Assembly: GCA_026418315.1 (NCBI GenBank) | Contig: JAOABO010000027.1 | Span: forward strand, 1 to 16,211 | Origin: Bacteroidia bacterium | GTDB lineage: Bacteria; Bacteroidota; Bacteroidia; B-17B0; Aurantibacillaceae | Length of the DNA: 16,211 bases | Direction of reading: 5' to 3' | In this document: positions 1 through 7,672 of the stretch, one piece after another | How the letters are laid out: every line of letters starts with the position of its first letter | Position numbering within the stretch: position 1 is the first letter of the stretch | The notes under the pieces: model-generated | Told to the model about the DNA's origin: nothing | The model's database searches: none | What the model saw: only the letters and a program-made list of their open reading frames with translations | Translations under genes and position numbers: made by a program

Positions 1-551
1 ATCCTATTATGGGCAAGGCAGCAGACCCCGATACCAAGCATTTTTTATTTTATGATATTTATTCACACATTACTTATGCCGATTTATCAAATGACAAAAA
101 TACTGCAGCACAAGTCGAACCTGTAAATTACAAAGGACATTTGCACGATACTATATTTACTAATAAAGCATTTGTTGTTTTAGATTCTTTGTTTGCCAAC
201 AAATCTTATGAAGAGTTTTCTAAAAATCCTGATGAATTAGAAATTACTATTCGTTTGAAAATCATAAAAGCCAATGGAGATTTTCATTACTTGTATCCCA
301 AATATTTTATCAAAAACAAAACAGCCGTTCCAATCGCAGCAAAAGATGATAAGTTAGGAATGAGTTTTAGTATATGGAAATTGCACCCCGATACAGAAGA
401 AATTGAAATAACAGTGATTGAAACAAATGCAGGCAAAGATTTTATTGTGATGGAAGCCGCTGTGTTTCCAATGATAAATGTATTGTGGCTAGGTTGTTTG
501 GTAATGAGTATTGGGCTATTGCTTTATTTATGGCAAAAAATAAAAAAATAA
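1..551 (+). CDS. Cytochrome c maturation protein, CcmF/CcsA-like, C-terminal fragment
   Basis: The reading frame is open to the left edge (codons for Pro-Ile precede the first Met at position 9), so this is the last ~183 residues of a longer gene. The fragment is a soluble, probably periplasmic domain beginning around a KHFLFYDIYSHITY segment. It ends with one hydrophobic helix (about residues 155-175 from Met at 9, around FPMINVLWLGCLVMSIGLLL) and a short basic tail. This layout, with the DIYxH segment and the terminal FPxINxxWLG helix, resembles the C-terminus of the CcmF/CcsA heme-handling proteins of Bacteroidota, which attach heme to apocytochrome c at the outer face of the inner membrane. 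The WWD heme-binding region would lie outside the window, so the assignment rests on the tail and cannot be proven here. The following gene overlaps it by 22 nt, which suggests translational coupling. Confidence 0.62.
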   Translation, partial: PIMGKAADPDTKHFLFYDIYSHITYADLSNDKNTAAQVEPVNYKGHLHDTIFTNKAFVVLDSLFANKSYEEFSKNPDELEITIRLKIIKANGDFHYLYPKYFIKNKTAVPIAAKDDKLGMSFSIWKLHPDTEEIEITVIETNAGKDFIVMEAAVFPMINVLWLGCLVMSIGLLLYLWQKIKK

Positions 552-1342
552 GCATCACCATTATAGGTGCGGGTAATTTGGGCTACCATTTAGCCAAACA
601 GTGGTATTGCAATAATGCAGATGTAATCGTTGTAAATCACCAAAAAAATAAAATAACCTCTTTGTTACAAAAAGAAAAAATTCCTGTCAAAACCAACTTT
701 CAGAATATACCACCTCACTCAGATTATTATGTATTATGCGTGAAAGATGATGTAATAAAAACATTAGTTAGTAAACTTCAACCTCTTGTTTCTGAAAAAT
801 CTGTAATACTGCATACCTCGGGAGCACAACCGCTTGCATTATTAAGCCACTTCAAGTATCATGGTGTTCTTTATCCCCTTTATTCTTTTTCTTTTCAGGA
901 AAAAAAAATCAACTGGAAAAACATACCTGTATTTATTGTAGCCAATCACGCATACACTCAAAGAAAAATCAAAACAATAACTCATTTACTTCATTCAAAA
1001 TCTATCTCTATTATTACTGAACAGGAAAAATTGCGTCTTCATTTATTAGCAGTGTTTGCCAATAATTTTATCAATGCAATAGCCCATGCTATGTATAAAT
1101 TAAGCCAAACACACTCAAACAAACACCTGTATTCTGACCTATTGAATTTTGCTATACATACACTTCAAAGAAACCATCATACCAATCCTGCTCTGCTGCA
1201 AACAGGTCCCGCTATCCGACACGATACAATCACAATTAAAAAACATCTTGAATATTTAAATGATAATGATCTTATCAAACAATTATATTTGTGCTTAACC
1301 GATTATATTCAGAATGCCATCTCTCATGAAATTAAAAGATAA
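530..1342 (+). CDS. Rossmann-fold / DUF2520 domain protein (putative NAD(P)-dependent oxidoreductase)
   Basis: The protein has 270 residues if it starts at ATG 530. A GTG start at 485 would add 15 residues lying wholly inside the upstream gene and before the natural beta strand of the Rossmann fold, so 530 is preferred. The N-terminus carries the dinucleotide-binding glycine motif GAGNLG (residues 13-18) after a hydrophobic strand. Further motifs are HTSGA (95-99) and LYPLYSFS (about 114-121). The helical C-terminal half shows FANNFINA (176-183) and TGPAIRHD (225-232) followed by a His, the pattern typical of DUF2520. The family resembles the NADP-binding part of ProC/F420-dependent reductases, but no substrate is established. 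The start overlaps the upstream gene by 22 nt and the end overlaps the UbiA gene by 29 nt, so it is almost certainly co-transcribed. I infer an oxidoreductase; the reaction is unknown. Confidence 0.82.
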   Translation: MAKNKKISITIIGAGNLGYHLAKQWYCNNADVIVVNHQKNKITSLLQKEKIPVKTNFQNIPPHSDYYVLCVKDDVIKTLVSKLQPLVSEKSVILHTSGAQPLALLSHFKYHGVLYPLYSFSFQEKKINWKNIPVFIVANHAYTQRKIKTITHLLHSKSISIITEQEKLRLHLLAVFANNFINAIAHAMYKLSQTHSNKHLYSDLLNFAIHTLQRNHHTNPALLQTGPAIRHDTITIKKHLEYLNDNDLIKQLYLCLTDYIQNAISHEIKR

Positions 1343-2234
1343 ATACCTGCTGTTATATTCCTTTGCTAAGCTTATTCGCATTGAAAATTTATTTTTAATT
1401 GCATTAGTGTTATTGGTATCCAATCAGTATATTCAAAATAAAGAATCTTATTCACTGCCTTTGAATTATTTAATTATACTTATTTTTAGTACTATAAGCA
1501 TTGCAGCCGGCGGATATGTTATCAATGATTATTTTGATTTGAAAATTGATAAAATTAATAAGCCGGATGAAGTGGTTTTAGAAAAACAAATTCATAGAAA
1601 AGCTGCCATATTGTGGCATTTATTTTTTTCAATAATAGGTTATGCAGGTGGTTTCTACTTATCTATTAAAATAGGCCACATGTCACTTTCACTTATTCAA
1701 CTCATTTCTATACTTTTACTTTTGTTTTATTCCAATATCCTGAAAAGGATATTTATTTTAGGTAACATAACCATTGCCGTATTATCAGGACTTTTACCTC
1801 TACTTCCTTATATTTATTCAAAATTTTTATATCCTGATATTTCAATTGTTACAGCAAATGCTCTTATTTCATTAAGTGCGTTTGCTTTTTTTACTACACT
1901 TATCAGAGAATTAGTAAAAGACATTGAAGATATAAAAGGCGATAAGAGCGGAAATAGAAAAACCATTCCTGTGGTGTGGGGCTTTTTAGCATCCAAAATT
2001 ATCGTGTTCTTCTTGTTGTTGTTACTCATTATTTTTTTAATGCCCTTTCTTGTATATTATATTATCAAAGAAAATATCCATGCATCTTTGTATAACACAG
2101 TATTTTTAATATTTCCAAGTGTTATGTCCATGTTTTTAGTTATCATCTTCAAAGAAGCCAAACAATTTCATATTTTGTCCATTATATTAAAATTAATCAT
2201 GCTATTTGGAATCATTTTTTACTTAATCTTTTGA
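1314..2234 (+). CDS. UbiA-family prenyltransferase (GGGP-synthase-like subgroup candidate)
   Basis: A very hydrophobic protein of 306 residues (302 if it starts at the in-frame ATG 1326), with about eight or nine predicted membrane helices. Both Asp-rich motifs of the UbiA superfamily are visible: NDYFDLKID (N71, D72, D75, D79) and DIEDIKGD (D203, D206, D210), the latter followed by RKTIPV. These motifs bind Mg2+ and the prenyl diphosphate. The enzyme should transfer an isoprenoid chain to an acceptor at the inner membrane. Close relatives in Bacteroidota are usually labelled geranylgeranylglycerol-phosphate geranylgeranyltransferase by similarity to the archaeal ether-lipid enzyme, but menaquinone-type (MenA) or heme O-type acceptors cannot be excluded from sequence alone. 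It overlaps the DUF2520 gene by 17-29 nt and ends 4 nt before maf, placing it within one operon. Confidence 0.83.
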   Translation: MPSLMKLKDKYLLLYSFAKLIRIENLFLIALVLLVSNQYIQNKESYSLPLNYLIILIFSTISIAAGGYVINDYFDLKIDKINKPDEVVLEKQIHRKAAILWHLFFSIIGYAGGFYLSIKIGHMSLSLIQLISILLLLFYSNILKRIFILGNITIAVLSGLLPLLPYIYSKFLYPDISIVTANALISLSAFAFFTTLIRELVKDIEDIKGDKSGNRKTIPVVWGFLASKIIVFFLLLLLIIFLMPFLVYYIIKENIHASLYNTVFLIFPSVMSMFLVIIFKEAKQFHILSIILKLIMLFGIIFYLIF

Positions 2235-2238
2235 TTTT

Positions 2239-2814
2239 ATGCTGAACTTAAAATATAATATTATACTTGGTTCTCAATCTCCAAGAAGAAAAGAGTTATT
2301 GAAAATGCTGGATATTCCTTTTACAACTGTTCATTTGAACGCCCACGAAGATTATCCAATTCATTTAATTAAAGAAGAAATTGCAGAATACCTGGCTGAA
2401 AAAAAATCTCTTCTTTATTCAATTAAAAATAATGACCTTTTGATTACAGCAGATACCATTGTATGGATAGATAATAAAGTACTCAATAAGCCACAAAATA
2501 TAGAAGAAGCAAAAGAAATGCTTCGTTTGCTTTCAGGAAAAGTACATTCAGTATATACCGGCGTTTGTATTAAAACTAGTTATCATACTTTTATTTTTTC
2601 TGACGAGTCAAAAGTGTATTTCAAAAATCTTACCGATAAAGAAATAAACTACTATACCGAAAAATACCTTCCACTAGATAAAGCAGGAGCTTATGGCGTT
2701 CAGGAATGGATAGGAGCCATTGCCATTCATAAAATAGAAGGAAGTTATTTTAATGTGATGGGCTTACCCATTCACCTTGTTTATCAACACTTAAAAATTT
2801 TGAACAATGAGTAA
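2239..2814 (+). CDS. maf: Maf-like nucleoside triphosphate pyrophosphatase (dTTP/UTP type)
   Basis: 191 residues, the usual Maf length. It starts with a strand followed by the family signature GSQSPRRKELL (SPRR at 14-17). It has LLITADTIV with the catalytic base candidate D72, the KAGAYGVQ motif (148-155) and GSYFNVMGLP near the C-terminus (168-177). Maf proteins hydrolyse non-canonical or selected nucleoside triphosphates to the monophosphate and pyrophosphate in the cytosol. The KAGAYGxQ form is typical of the dTTP/UTP-specific YhdE-type group and differs from the m7GTP-specific YceF type. The gene starts 4 nt after the prenyltransferase stop and its last 8 bases overlap the next small gene, so it is co-transcribed with both. 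All key residues are present and the gene looks functional. Confidence 0.93.
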   Translation: MLNLKYNIILGSQSPRRKELLKMLDIPFTTVHLNAHEDYPIHLIKEEIAEYLAEKKSLLYSIKNNDLLITADTIVWIDNKVLNKPQNIEEAKEMLRLLSGKVHSVYTGVCIKTSYHTFIFSDESKVYFKNLTDKEINYYTEKYLPLDKAGAYGVQEWIGAIAIHKIEGSYFNVMGLPIHLVYQHLKILNNE

Positions 2815-3145
2815 ATTAAGGTTTTATGAAAATATTCACATTCTTTTTTGGCTAATTAAAGATTTAAGTTGGGTTATGATTTGGAAACCGCTTGGTATAG
2901 CCATGATTCTGCCCACGATTGGCTTTGCAGTATGGTTTTGTATAAAATCCTTTTATGAATCAGAATTCTTTGTCCATCTTGCAACATTGTTTTGGATACT
3001 TGCCAATGCTCTTTGGATGTTAATGGAGTTCTATGACAAAGAAGAATATAAATTTGTTGCCGCCATAATCTTCATTGCTGGCTTGGTTTCCGTATCGTAC
3101 TATATTATTAAAGAATTTAAAGAAGAAGGAAAAAATTTATATTAA
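2807..3145 (+). CDS. Small conserved-type membrane protein, three predicted helices, function unknown
   Basis: 112 residues. The start ATG at 2807 overlaps the end of maf by 8 nt, which supports real translation by coupling. Three hydrophobic segments are visible at about residues 27-47, 55-75 and 82-102, with an amphipathic, aromatic-rich N-terminus (FYENIHILFWLIKDLSW) and a charged C-terminal tail (KEFKEEGK). There is no signal peptide, catalytic motif or cysteine pair that would suggest a function. The DLSWxMxWKPLG stretch just before helix one is the most distinctive part and is the best probe for relatives. It is the last gene of the left operon: a 52-nt gap with a promoter-like element follows. 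I do not recognise a named family. Confidence 0.72.
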   Translation: MSKLRFYENIHILFWLIKDLSWVMIWKPLGIAMILPTIGFAVWFCIKSFYESEFFVHLATLFWILANALWMLMEFYDKEEYKFVAAIIFIAGLVSVSYYIIKEFKEEGKNLY

Positions 3146-3154
3146 TCATCTCCT

Positions 3155-3182
3155 TTTGTCATAAAAAAATTACTTATACTTG
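3155..3182 (+). promoter_or_regulatory. Candidate Bacteroidota-type promoter of the PorE-like gene
   Basis: TTTG (3155-3158) is followed 16 nt later by TATACTTG (3175-3182), one mismatch from the TAnnTTTG -7 consensus of Bacteroidota. The spacing is slightly shorter than the usual ~19 nt. The element lies 15 nt before ATG 3198 in the only gap of this stretch. A transcription start so close to the ATG would give a very short leader, which is common in this phylum. This is pattern-based only. Confidence 0.42.
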
Positions 3183-3197
3183 CAAAAAATTTTAAGA

Positions 3198-5846
3198 ATG
3201 AAAAAAAAATTTTTAGTTAGTTTTTTTATATCAATTGCTTATTTCAACTTATTTTCACAATCAGATGAAAAAAAATCCTATAAAGATTATTTTACTGAAG
3301 GAAGTTATTTGGTTTTAGAAGAAAATTATCCCCTTGCATTACAAAATCTAAAAAAAGCGTATGAAATAGATTCTACTAATGCCAATATCAATTTTTTAAT
3401 TGGTGAATGCTACCTTCATTCTGCACTTGAAAAATCCAAAGCCGAATATTACCTCTCAAAAGCTGTTCAAAAAGTAAGTAAAAAATATTCCCCTAATGAT
3501 TATTCCGAAAAATCTGCCCCCCCACATGCCTACCTTTATTACGGACATGCTTTGCACATCAATTATAAATTTGACGAAGCCATTCAGAATTATGATAAAT
3601 TCTTAAGCATTATAGGTAAATCTGCCGCCAAAGAATGGCAAAGTGAAGTTAATTACTATAAAACCCAAAGTAATTTCGCCAAAAAAATGGTTGCCAATCC
3701 CATCAATGTAAAACTCATCAACCTTGGAGATAGCATCAACAGTCCATACCCCGATTTTAGCCCTGTTCTGACGGCAGATGAACGAATGCTCATTTTTACT
3801 ACCCGACGCCCTAATCCACTCTGCAGTGAAAAAACACCCGACGGTCAATACTTTGAAGACCTTGTTGTTTCATATAAAGACGATAATGGACAATGGAGTA
3901 AACCACAACCTTTAAGCGAAAACGTCAATACCTGCGGACACGAAGCATCCATCAATCTTACACCAGATGGACAAACACTCATTGTTTATAGAGACGACAA
4001 CGGCAATGGAGAAATTTACTTTACACAATGGAACGGCAGAGAATGGTCGTCCCTTCAAAAGTTTGGCTCAGACATCAACACAGAGTATTGGGAAACACAT
4101 GCGTGTTTGTCTAATGATGGGCAAACACTTTACTTTGTATCTGATAGACCAGGTGGCTTTGGCGGAAGAGATATTTACAGAGTAGTAAAGTTGCCTAATG
4201 GCCAATGGAGCAAAGCACTTAATCTGGGCCCCACCATCAATACTCCTTATGATGAAGACGGAGTATTTATCCATCCCGACGGAAAAACATTATTTTTTGC
4301 ATCAAAAGGGCATCAAGGTATAGGTGGCTTCGATATTTTCTTTTCCATTATGGACGAAGAAGGCAAATTTTCAGAACCATTTAATATAGGATATCCCATC
4401 AATACACCCGATGATGATGTGTTTTATGTAACATCTCCCGATGGAAAAAGAGCATACTATTCTTCTCTCAAAGAAGGAGGTTATGGAGACAAAGACATTT
4501 ACATGATTACTATCCCTGAATCTACTGAAAAAAATGTGGTATTATATAAAGGACAATTTATTCCTGCCGCAGGAGAATCATTACCCGATGACATCTCTAT
4601 TACTGTTACAGACAAAGAAACAGGTGAAATTGTTGGTGTGTATAGACCTCAAAAAAATGGGAATTTTGTGTTTATTTTAAAACCAGGAAAAGAATATAAC
4701 ATCACTTATGAAGCCAATGGTGAAAAATTCTATGAAGACGAAATTTATGCCGAAAAAGACGCTATCTATAAAGAAATTCAAAAAGCATTGGAATTAGAGC
4801 CAATAAAAATACTTGGAAAAATTGTTGTAAAGAAAAAAGAATACAAAGCCAATATTACCTTGCTGGATAACCCAAAAAGCAAAAAACCAATTAAAAATGC
4901 CGTAGTAACAATAACAGATAACAAAGGAAATTCAAAAAACATCAATATCTCTGAAAAAGATAATGGTCAAATAAAGGATGTATCACTCTTGCCCGAAAGT
5001 AAATATACCATTACAGTCAATTCCAACGGCTATACAAAAACCGAAGAAGTACAAACCGGTAAAGAAATTAATGCAAAAACAGTATCAAAAGTGATTTATT
5101 TACAGCCCAAGCCAACTTCTTCATCTAATGAAGTAAAAATTGCTGTTTCAGTATTCAATAAAAAACTAAAAAAACCATTTGCTCATGCCAAAGTAGTATT
5201 ATCAGACAAAGACGGGAATAAAGAAGAATATACTACCGATGAAAACGGAAAAATATCTATCAATGCTGAAAAAGACAAAATATATGATATAGTAGCTTAT
5301 ACAGATAACGGTGCCCAATCCAACATCATTACCCTAAATCTGAAAAAAATAAAACAAAAAATATTGAATAAAACACTCATGATTGAAGAAACTGCTCAAG
5401 TAGTTAATGCTCCTATCAATCAAAACCAATCCCCTGATAAATCTAACACAAATAATGCTCTTTCAGAGAAATTACCTTCTTCTAAATACCAATTTTACTT
5501 CACTTATCTCAAATACGCTATTGATACCACAGAAAAAACATGGATTAATTTTATCGACCACATTGTTCAAAAATCCAAATCAAAAAGTGTAACTATCTAT
5601 ATTGAATCTTCTGCCTCTAAAGTGCCCACCTTAATGACTAACCCCGTTCTTGCAAAACTTCGTGGAGAAAGATTGAAAGATAAAATATTAAAGGCAGTAG
5701 AATTAAAAGGAGGTAGTGTATCAAAATTAAAGTTTCAAATAGTTAGCAAAGTACAAGGACCACCATGCAACATCAAAAGAAAAGACCAGGAAAATAAAAG
5801 AAAAACTTACGAAAAATACCAATACGTAAAGGCGTACACAAAGTAA
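3198..5846 (+). CDS. PorE-like envelope protein: TPR, PD40 beta-propeller, Ig/CRD-like modules, OmpA-like C-terminus
   Basis: 882 residues from ATG 3198. This start is preferred over TTG 3180 because it places the MKKK lysine cluster directly before a hydrophobic signal peptide ending near NLFSQ (about residue 21). Domains in order: helical TPR-like region (about 28-160); five PD40 repeats (about 188-202, 250-264, 301-327, 356-381, 408-435) with the xPDGxxLxFxS pattern and glycine-rich DIY/DIF blade ends; three beta-rich Ig or carboxypeptidase-regulatory-like modules (about 448-535, 538-635, 645-730); and an OmpA-like C-terminal domain (about 760-882). The C-terminal domain keeps the NPVLAKLRGERLKDKI helix, but the usual peptidoglycan-contacting Asp loop reads SSASKVPT. 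The domain order matches PorE of the type IX secretion apparatus, described as an outer-membrane-associated peptidoglycan-binding component, but many Bacteroidota carry paralogs of this architecture. I therefore call it PorE-like, not PorE. The trans-sulfuration gene starts 19 nt downstream. Confidence 0.8.
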   Translation: MKKKFLVSFFISIAYFNLFSQSDEKKSYKDYFTEGSYLVLEENYPLALQNLKKAYEIDSTNANINFLIGECYLHSALEKSKAEYYLSKAVQKVSKKYSPNDYSEKSAPPHAYLYYGHALHINYKFDEAIQNYDKFLSIIGKSAAKEWQSEVNYYKTQSNFAKKMVANPINVKLINLGDSINSPYPDFSPVLTADERMLIFTTRRPNPLCSEKTPDGQYFEDLVVSYKDDNGQWSKPQPLSENVNTCGHEASINLTPDGQTLIVYRDDNGNGEIYFTQWNGREWSSLQKFGSDINTEYWETHACLSNDGQTLYFVSDRPGGFGGRDIYRVVKLPNGQWSKALNLGPTINTPYDEDGVFIHPDGKTLFFASKGHQGIGGFDIFFSIMDEEGKFSEPFNIGYPINTPDDDVFYVTSPDGKRAYYSSLKEGGYGDKDIYMITIPESTEKNVVLYKGQFIPAAGESLPDDISITVTDKETGEIVGVYRPQKNGNFVFILKPGKEYNITYEANGEKFYEDEIYAEKDAIYKEIQKALELEPIKILGKIVVKKKEYKANITLLDNPKSKKPIKNAVVTITDNKGNSKNINISEKDNGQIKDVSLLPESKYTITVNSNGYTKTEEVQTGKEINAKTVSKVIYLQPKPTSSSNEVKIAVSVFNKKLKKPFAHAKVVLSDKDGNKEEYTTDENGKISINAEKDKIYDIVAYTDNGAQSNIITLNLKKIKQKILNKTLMIEETAQVVNAPINQNQSPDKSNTNNALSEKLPSSKYQFYFTYLKYAIDTTEKTWINFIDHIVQKSKSKSVTIYIESSASKVPTLMTNPVLAKLRGERLKDKILKAVELKGGSVSKLKFQIVSKVQGPPCNIKRKDQENKRKTYEKYQYVKAYTK

Positions 5847-5865
5847 ATTAAAATTCAACTCAACC

Positions 5866-7032
5866 ATGAACTACCATACAGAATGGGGCTTTGCTACCAA
5901 AGCCATTCACGCAGGCGTAGAGCCCGACCCTACTACAGGTGCTATTATGACACCTGTTTATCAAACATCTACCTATGTTCAGGAATACCCCGGCAAGCAT
6001 AAAGGTTATGCTTATGCCCGCGGCAAAAATCCCACCCGCGATGCTCTTCAAAAAAACATCGCAGCTTTAGAAAACGGCAAATATTGTCTATGCTTTAGCA
6101 GCGGAATGGGAGCCATTGATGCCGTTATCAAATTACTCAAAAACGGAGACGAAGTTATCACCGGAAACGACCTTTATGGTGGCACTTACCGAATGTTCAC
6201 CAAAATATTTGAACCACTTGGAATTAAATTTCATTTTATTGACTTGTCCAATTCTTCTAATATAGAACAATATATCAACAAAAACACAAAACTGATTTGG
6301 ATTGAAACGCCTACCAATCCCACCATGCAAATCATTGACATAACAGAGTGCAGTCAAATAGCCAAAAAACACCATTTACTGCTTGCAGTAGATAACACAT
6401 TTGCTTCACCCTATCTTCAAAACCCGCTTAATCTGGGTGCTGATATAGTAATGCACTCTGTTACCAAATACCTTGGTGGGCACAGCGATGTGGTCATGGG
6501 GGCATTGGTAATGAATGATGATATTCTTTATGAACGATTAGCTTTCATTCACAACAGTTGTGGTGCCACCCCTGGTCCCATGGATTCATTTTTAGTGCTT
6601 CGTGGCATTAAAACCCTTCATTTACGAATGGAAAGACATTGTTACAATGGAAAAAAAATTGCTGAATTTTTATCTCAACATCCAAAAGTAGAAAAAGTAT
6701 ACTGGCCTGGACTGCCTACTCATCCTAATCATTCCATTGCCAAAAAACAAATGAAAGATTTTGGTGGCATGGTTTCGTTTACATTAAAGAATGCATCTTT
6801 AGAAAAAACTTTTGCCTTTGCTTCTTCATTCAAAGTATTTTCATTAGCTGAATCATTAGGTGGTGTAGAATCGCTCATCAACCACCCTGCCACCATGACC
6901 CATGCTTCTATACCAAAAGAAGAAAGAGAAAAAGCCGGCGTTACAGATAACTTACTAAGATTGAGTGTGGGAATTGAAGACATTAATGATTTGATAAAAG
7001 ATTTGGAACAAGCATTTGATAAAGTTAATTAA
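5866..7032 (+). CDS. metB: Cystathionine gamma-synthase / gamma-lyase family PLP enzyme
   Basis: 388 residues, the full family length. It is a fold-type I PLP enzyme of the Cys/Met metabolism family. Visible landmarks are YARGKNPTR (Y50 and R52, PLP phosphate contacts from the partner subunit), SSGM (78-81), LYGGTY (Y104 stacks on the cofactor), AVDNTF (D176 pairs with the pyridine nitrogen), the Schiff-base lysine in HSVTKYLGG (K201), and LLRLSVGIED with R365 for the substrate carboxylate. The SLGGVESLINHPATMTH segment with E335 fits cystathionine gamma-synthase or gamma-lyase better than cystathionine beta-lyase. Synthase (methionine route) and lyase (cysteine route) cannot be separated by eye, so the symbol is provisional. 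The gene follows the PorE-like gene by 19 nt with no visible promoter or terminator between them. Its stop overlaps the nadD start (TAATG), so the two are translationally coupled. Confidence 0.9.
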   Translation: MNYHTEWGFATKAIHAGVEPDPTTGAIMTPVYQTSTYVQEYPGKHKGYAYARGKNPTRDALQKNIAALENGKYCLCFSSGMGAIDAVIKLLKNGDEVITGNDLYGGTYRMFTKIFEPLGIKFHFIDLSNSSNIEQYINKNTKLIWIETPTNPTMQIIDITECSQIAKKHHLLLAVDNTFASPYLQNPLNLGADIVMHSVTKYLGGHSDVVMGALVMNDDILYERLAFIHNSCGATPGPMDSFLVLRGIKTLHLRMERHCYNGKKIAEFLSQHPKVEKVYWPGLPTHPNHSIAKKQMKDFGGMVSFTLKNASLEKTFAFASSFKVFSLAESLGGVESLINHPATMTHASIPKEEREKAGVTDNLLRLSVGIEDINDLIKDLEQAFDKVN

Positions 7033-7625
7033 TGCCTTATAAAAAAAACAAAAAAATCGCCTTGTTTTTTGGTTCTTTTAATCCTATACATATCGGACAC
7101 TTAGCTATTGCCAATTATTTTGCAGAATTTACAGATAACGATGAGGTGTGGTGGGTGGTTTCACCACAAAATCCCTTAAAAGAAAAAAAAACATTACTTG
7201 CACAACATCATCGTTTATACATGGTCAATCTGGCTATTGAAGATTATCCCAAGTTCAAAGCATCAGATATTGAATTTCATTTGCCCCAGCCATCTTATAC
7301 TATCCATACATTAGTCCATCTGAAAGAAAAATATCCCCATCATCGGTTTAGTTTAATTTTAGGTCAAGACAATCTTTCAAACTTTCATAAATGGAAGAAT
7401 TATGAAGTAATTTTAGAGCATTATTCTTTGTATGTATATCCTCGTCCAAGTGCCGAACCATCACAGTTTGATAATCATCCCAATATACATTTTACTCAAG
7501 CCCCATATATTGAGATATCCTCTACTTTTATTCGTAACGCTATTAAACAAAAAAAAGACATACGTTATTTTTTGCATCCTAAAGTATGGAATTACATTGA
7601 TGAAATGAATTTTTACAAACGGTAG
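7032..7625 (+). CDS. nadD: Nicotinate-nucleotide adenylyltransferase
   Basis: 197 residues, the normal NadD length. The nucleotidyltransferase signature GSFNPIHIGH (14-23, the GxFxPxHxGH motif) is intact, followed by VVSPQNPLK (about 42-50), the GQDN loop (111-114) and ISSTFIR (162-168), the second ATP-binding signature. The enzyme adenylates nicotinate mononucleotide to deamido-NAD in the cytosol, the penultimate step of NAD synthesis. The start ATG shares one base with the stop of the upstream PLP enzyme, so expression is likely coupled. No metabolic link between the two is obvious beyond common housekeeping. A separate promoter-like element follows 23 nt after the stop. Confidence 0.95.
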   Translation: MPYKKNKKIALFFGSFNPIHIGHLAIANYFAEFTDNDEVWWVVSPQNPLKEKKTLLAQHHRLYMVNLAIEDYPKFKASDIEFHLPQPSYTIHTLVHLKEKYPHHRFSLILGQDNLSNFHKWKNYEVILEHYSLYVYPRPSAEPSQFDNHPNIHFTQAPYIEISSTFIRNAIKQKKDIRYFLHPKVWNYIDEMNFYKR

Positions 7626-7647
7626 GTCTGTTACTTCATTGTTTCCA

Positions 7648-7655
7648 TAATTTTG
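7648..7655 (+). promoter_or_regulatory. Candidate -7 promoter element before the metalloprotease gene
   Basis: TAATTTTG is an exact match to the TAnnTTTG -7 consensus of Bacteroidota sigma factors. It lies 17 nt before the ATG at 7673, in a 47-nt intergenic gap. A -33 element is weak at best (TCTG at 7627-7630, about 17 nt upstream). The call rests on pattern and placement only. Confidence 0.5.
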
Positions 7656-7672
7656 CACATAAATTAATTTTT

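Noticed and set aside
485..529. GTG start that would extend the DUF2520 protein by 15 residues
   Set aside because: The extension lies within the codons of the upstream membrane helix in another frame and precedes the natural Rossmann strand. ATG 530 gives a standard N-terminus.
3180..3197. TTG start for the PorE-like gene
   Set aside because: It falls inside the likely -7 promoter element and adds six residues before a good MKKK signal peptide. ATG 3198 fits better.
3517..3523. Possible frameshift at the C run
   Set aside because: The reading frame continues through the tract with TPR-like and PD40 sequence on both sides, so the gene is not broken here.
4068..4274. Small open frames on both strands within the propeller region (for example 3967-4185 plus, 4068-4274 minus)
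   Set aside because: They overlap PD40 repeats in other frames, show no motif and have no independent start signals.
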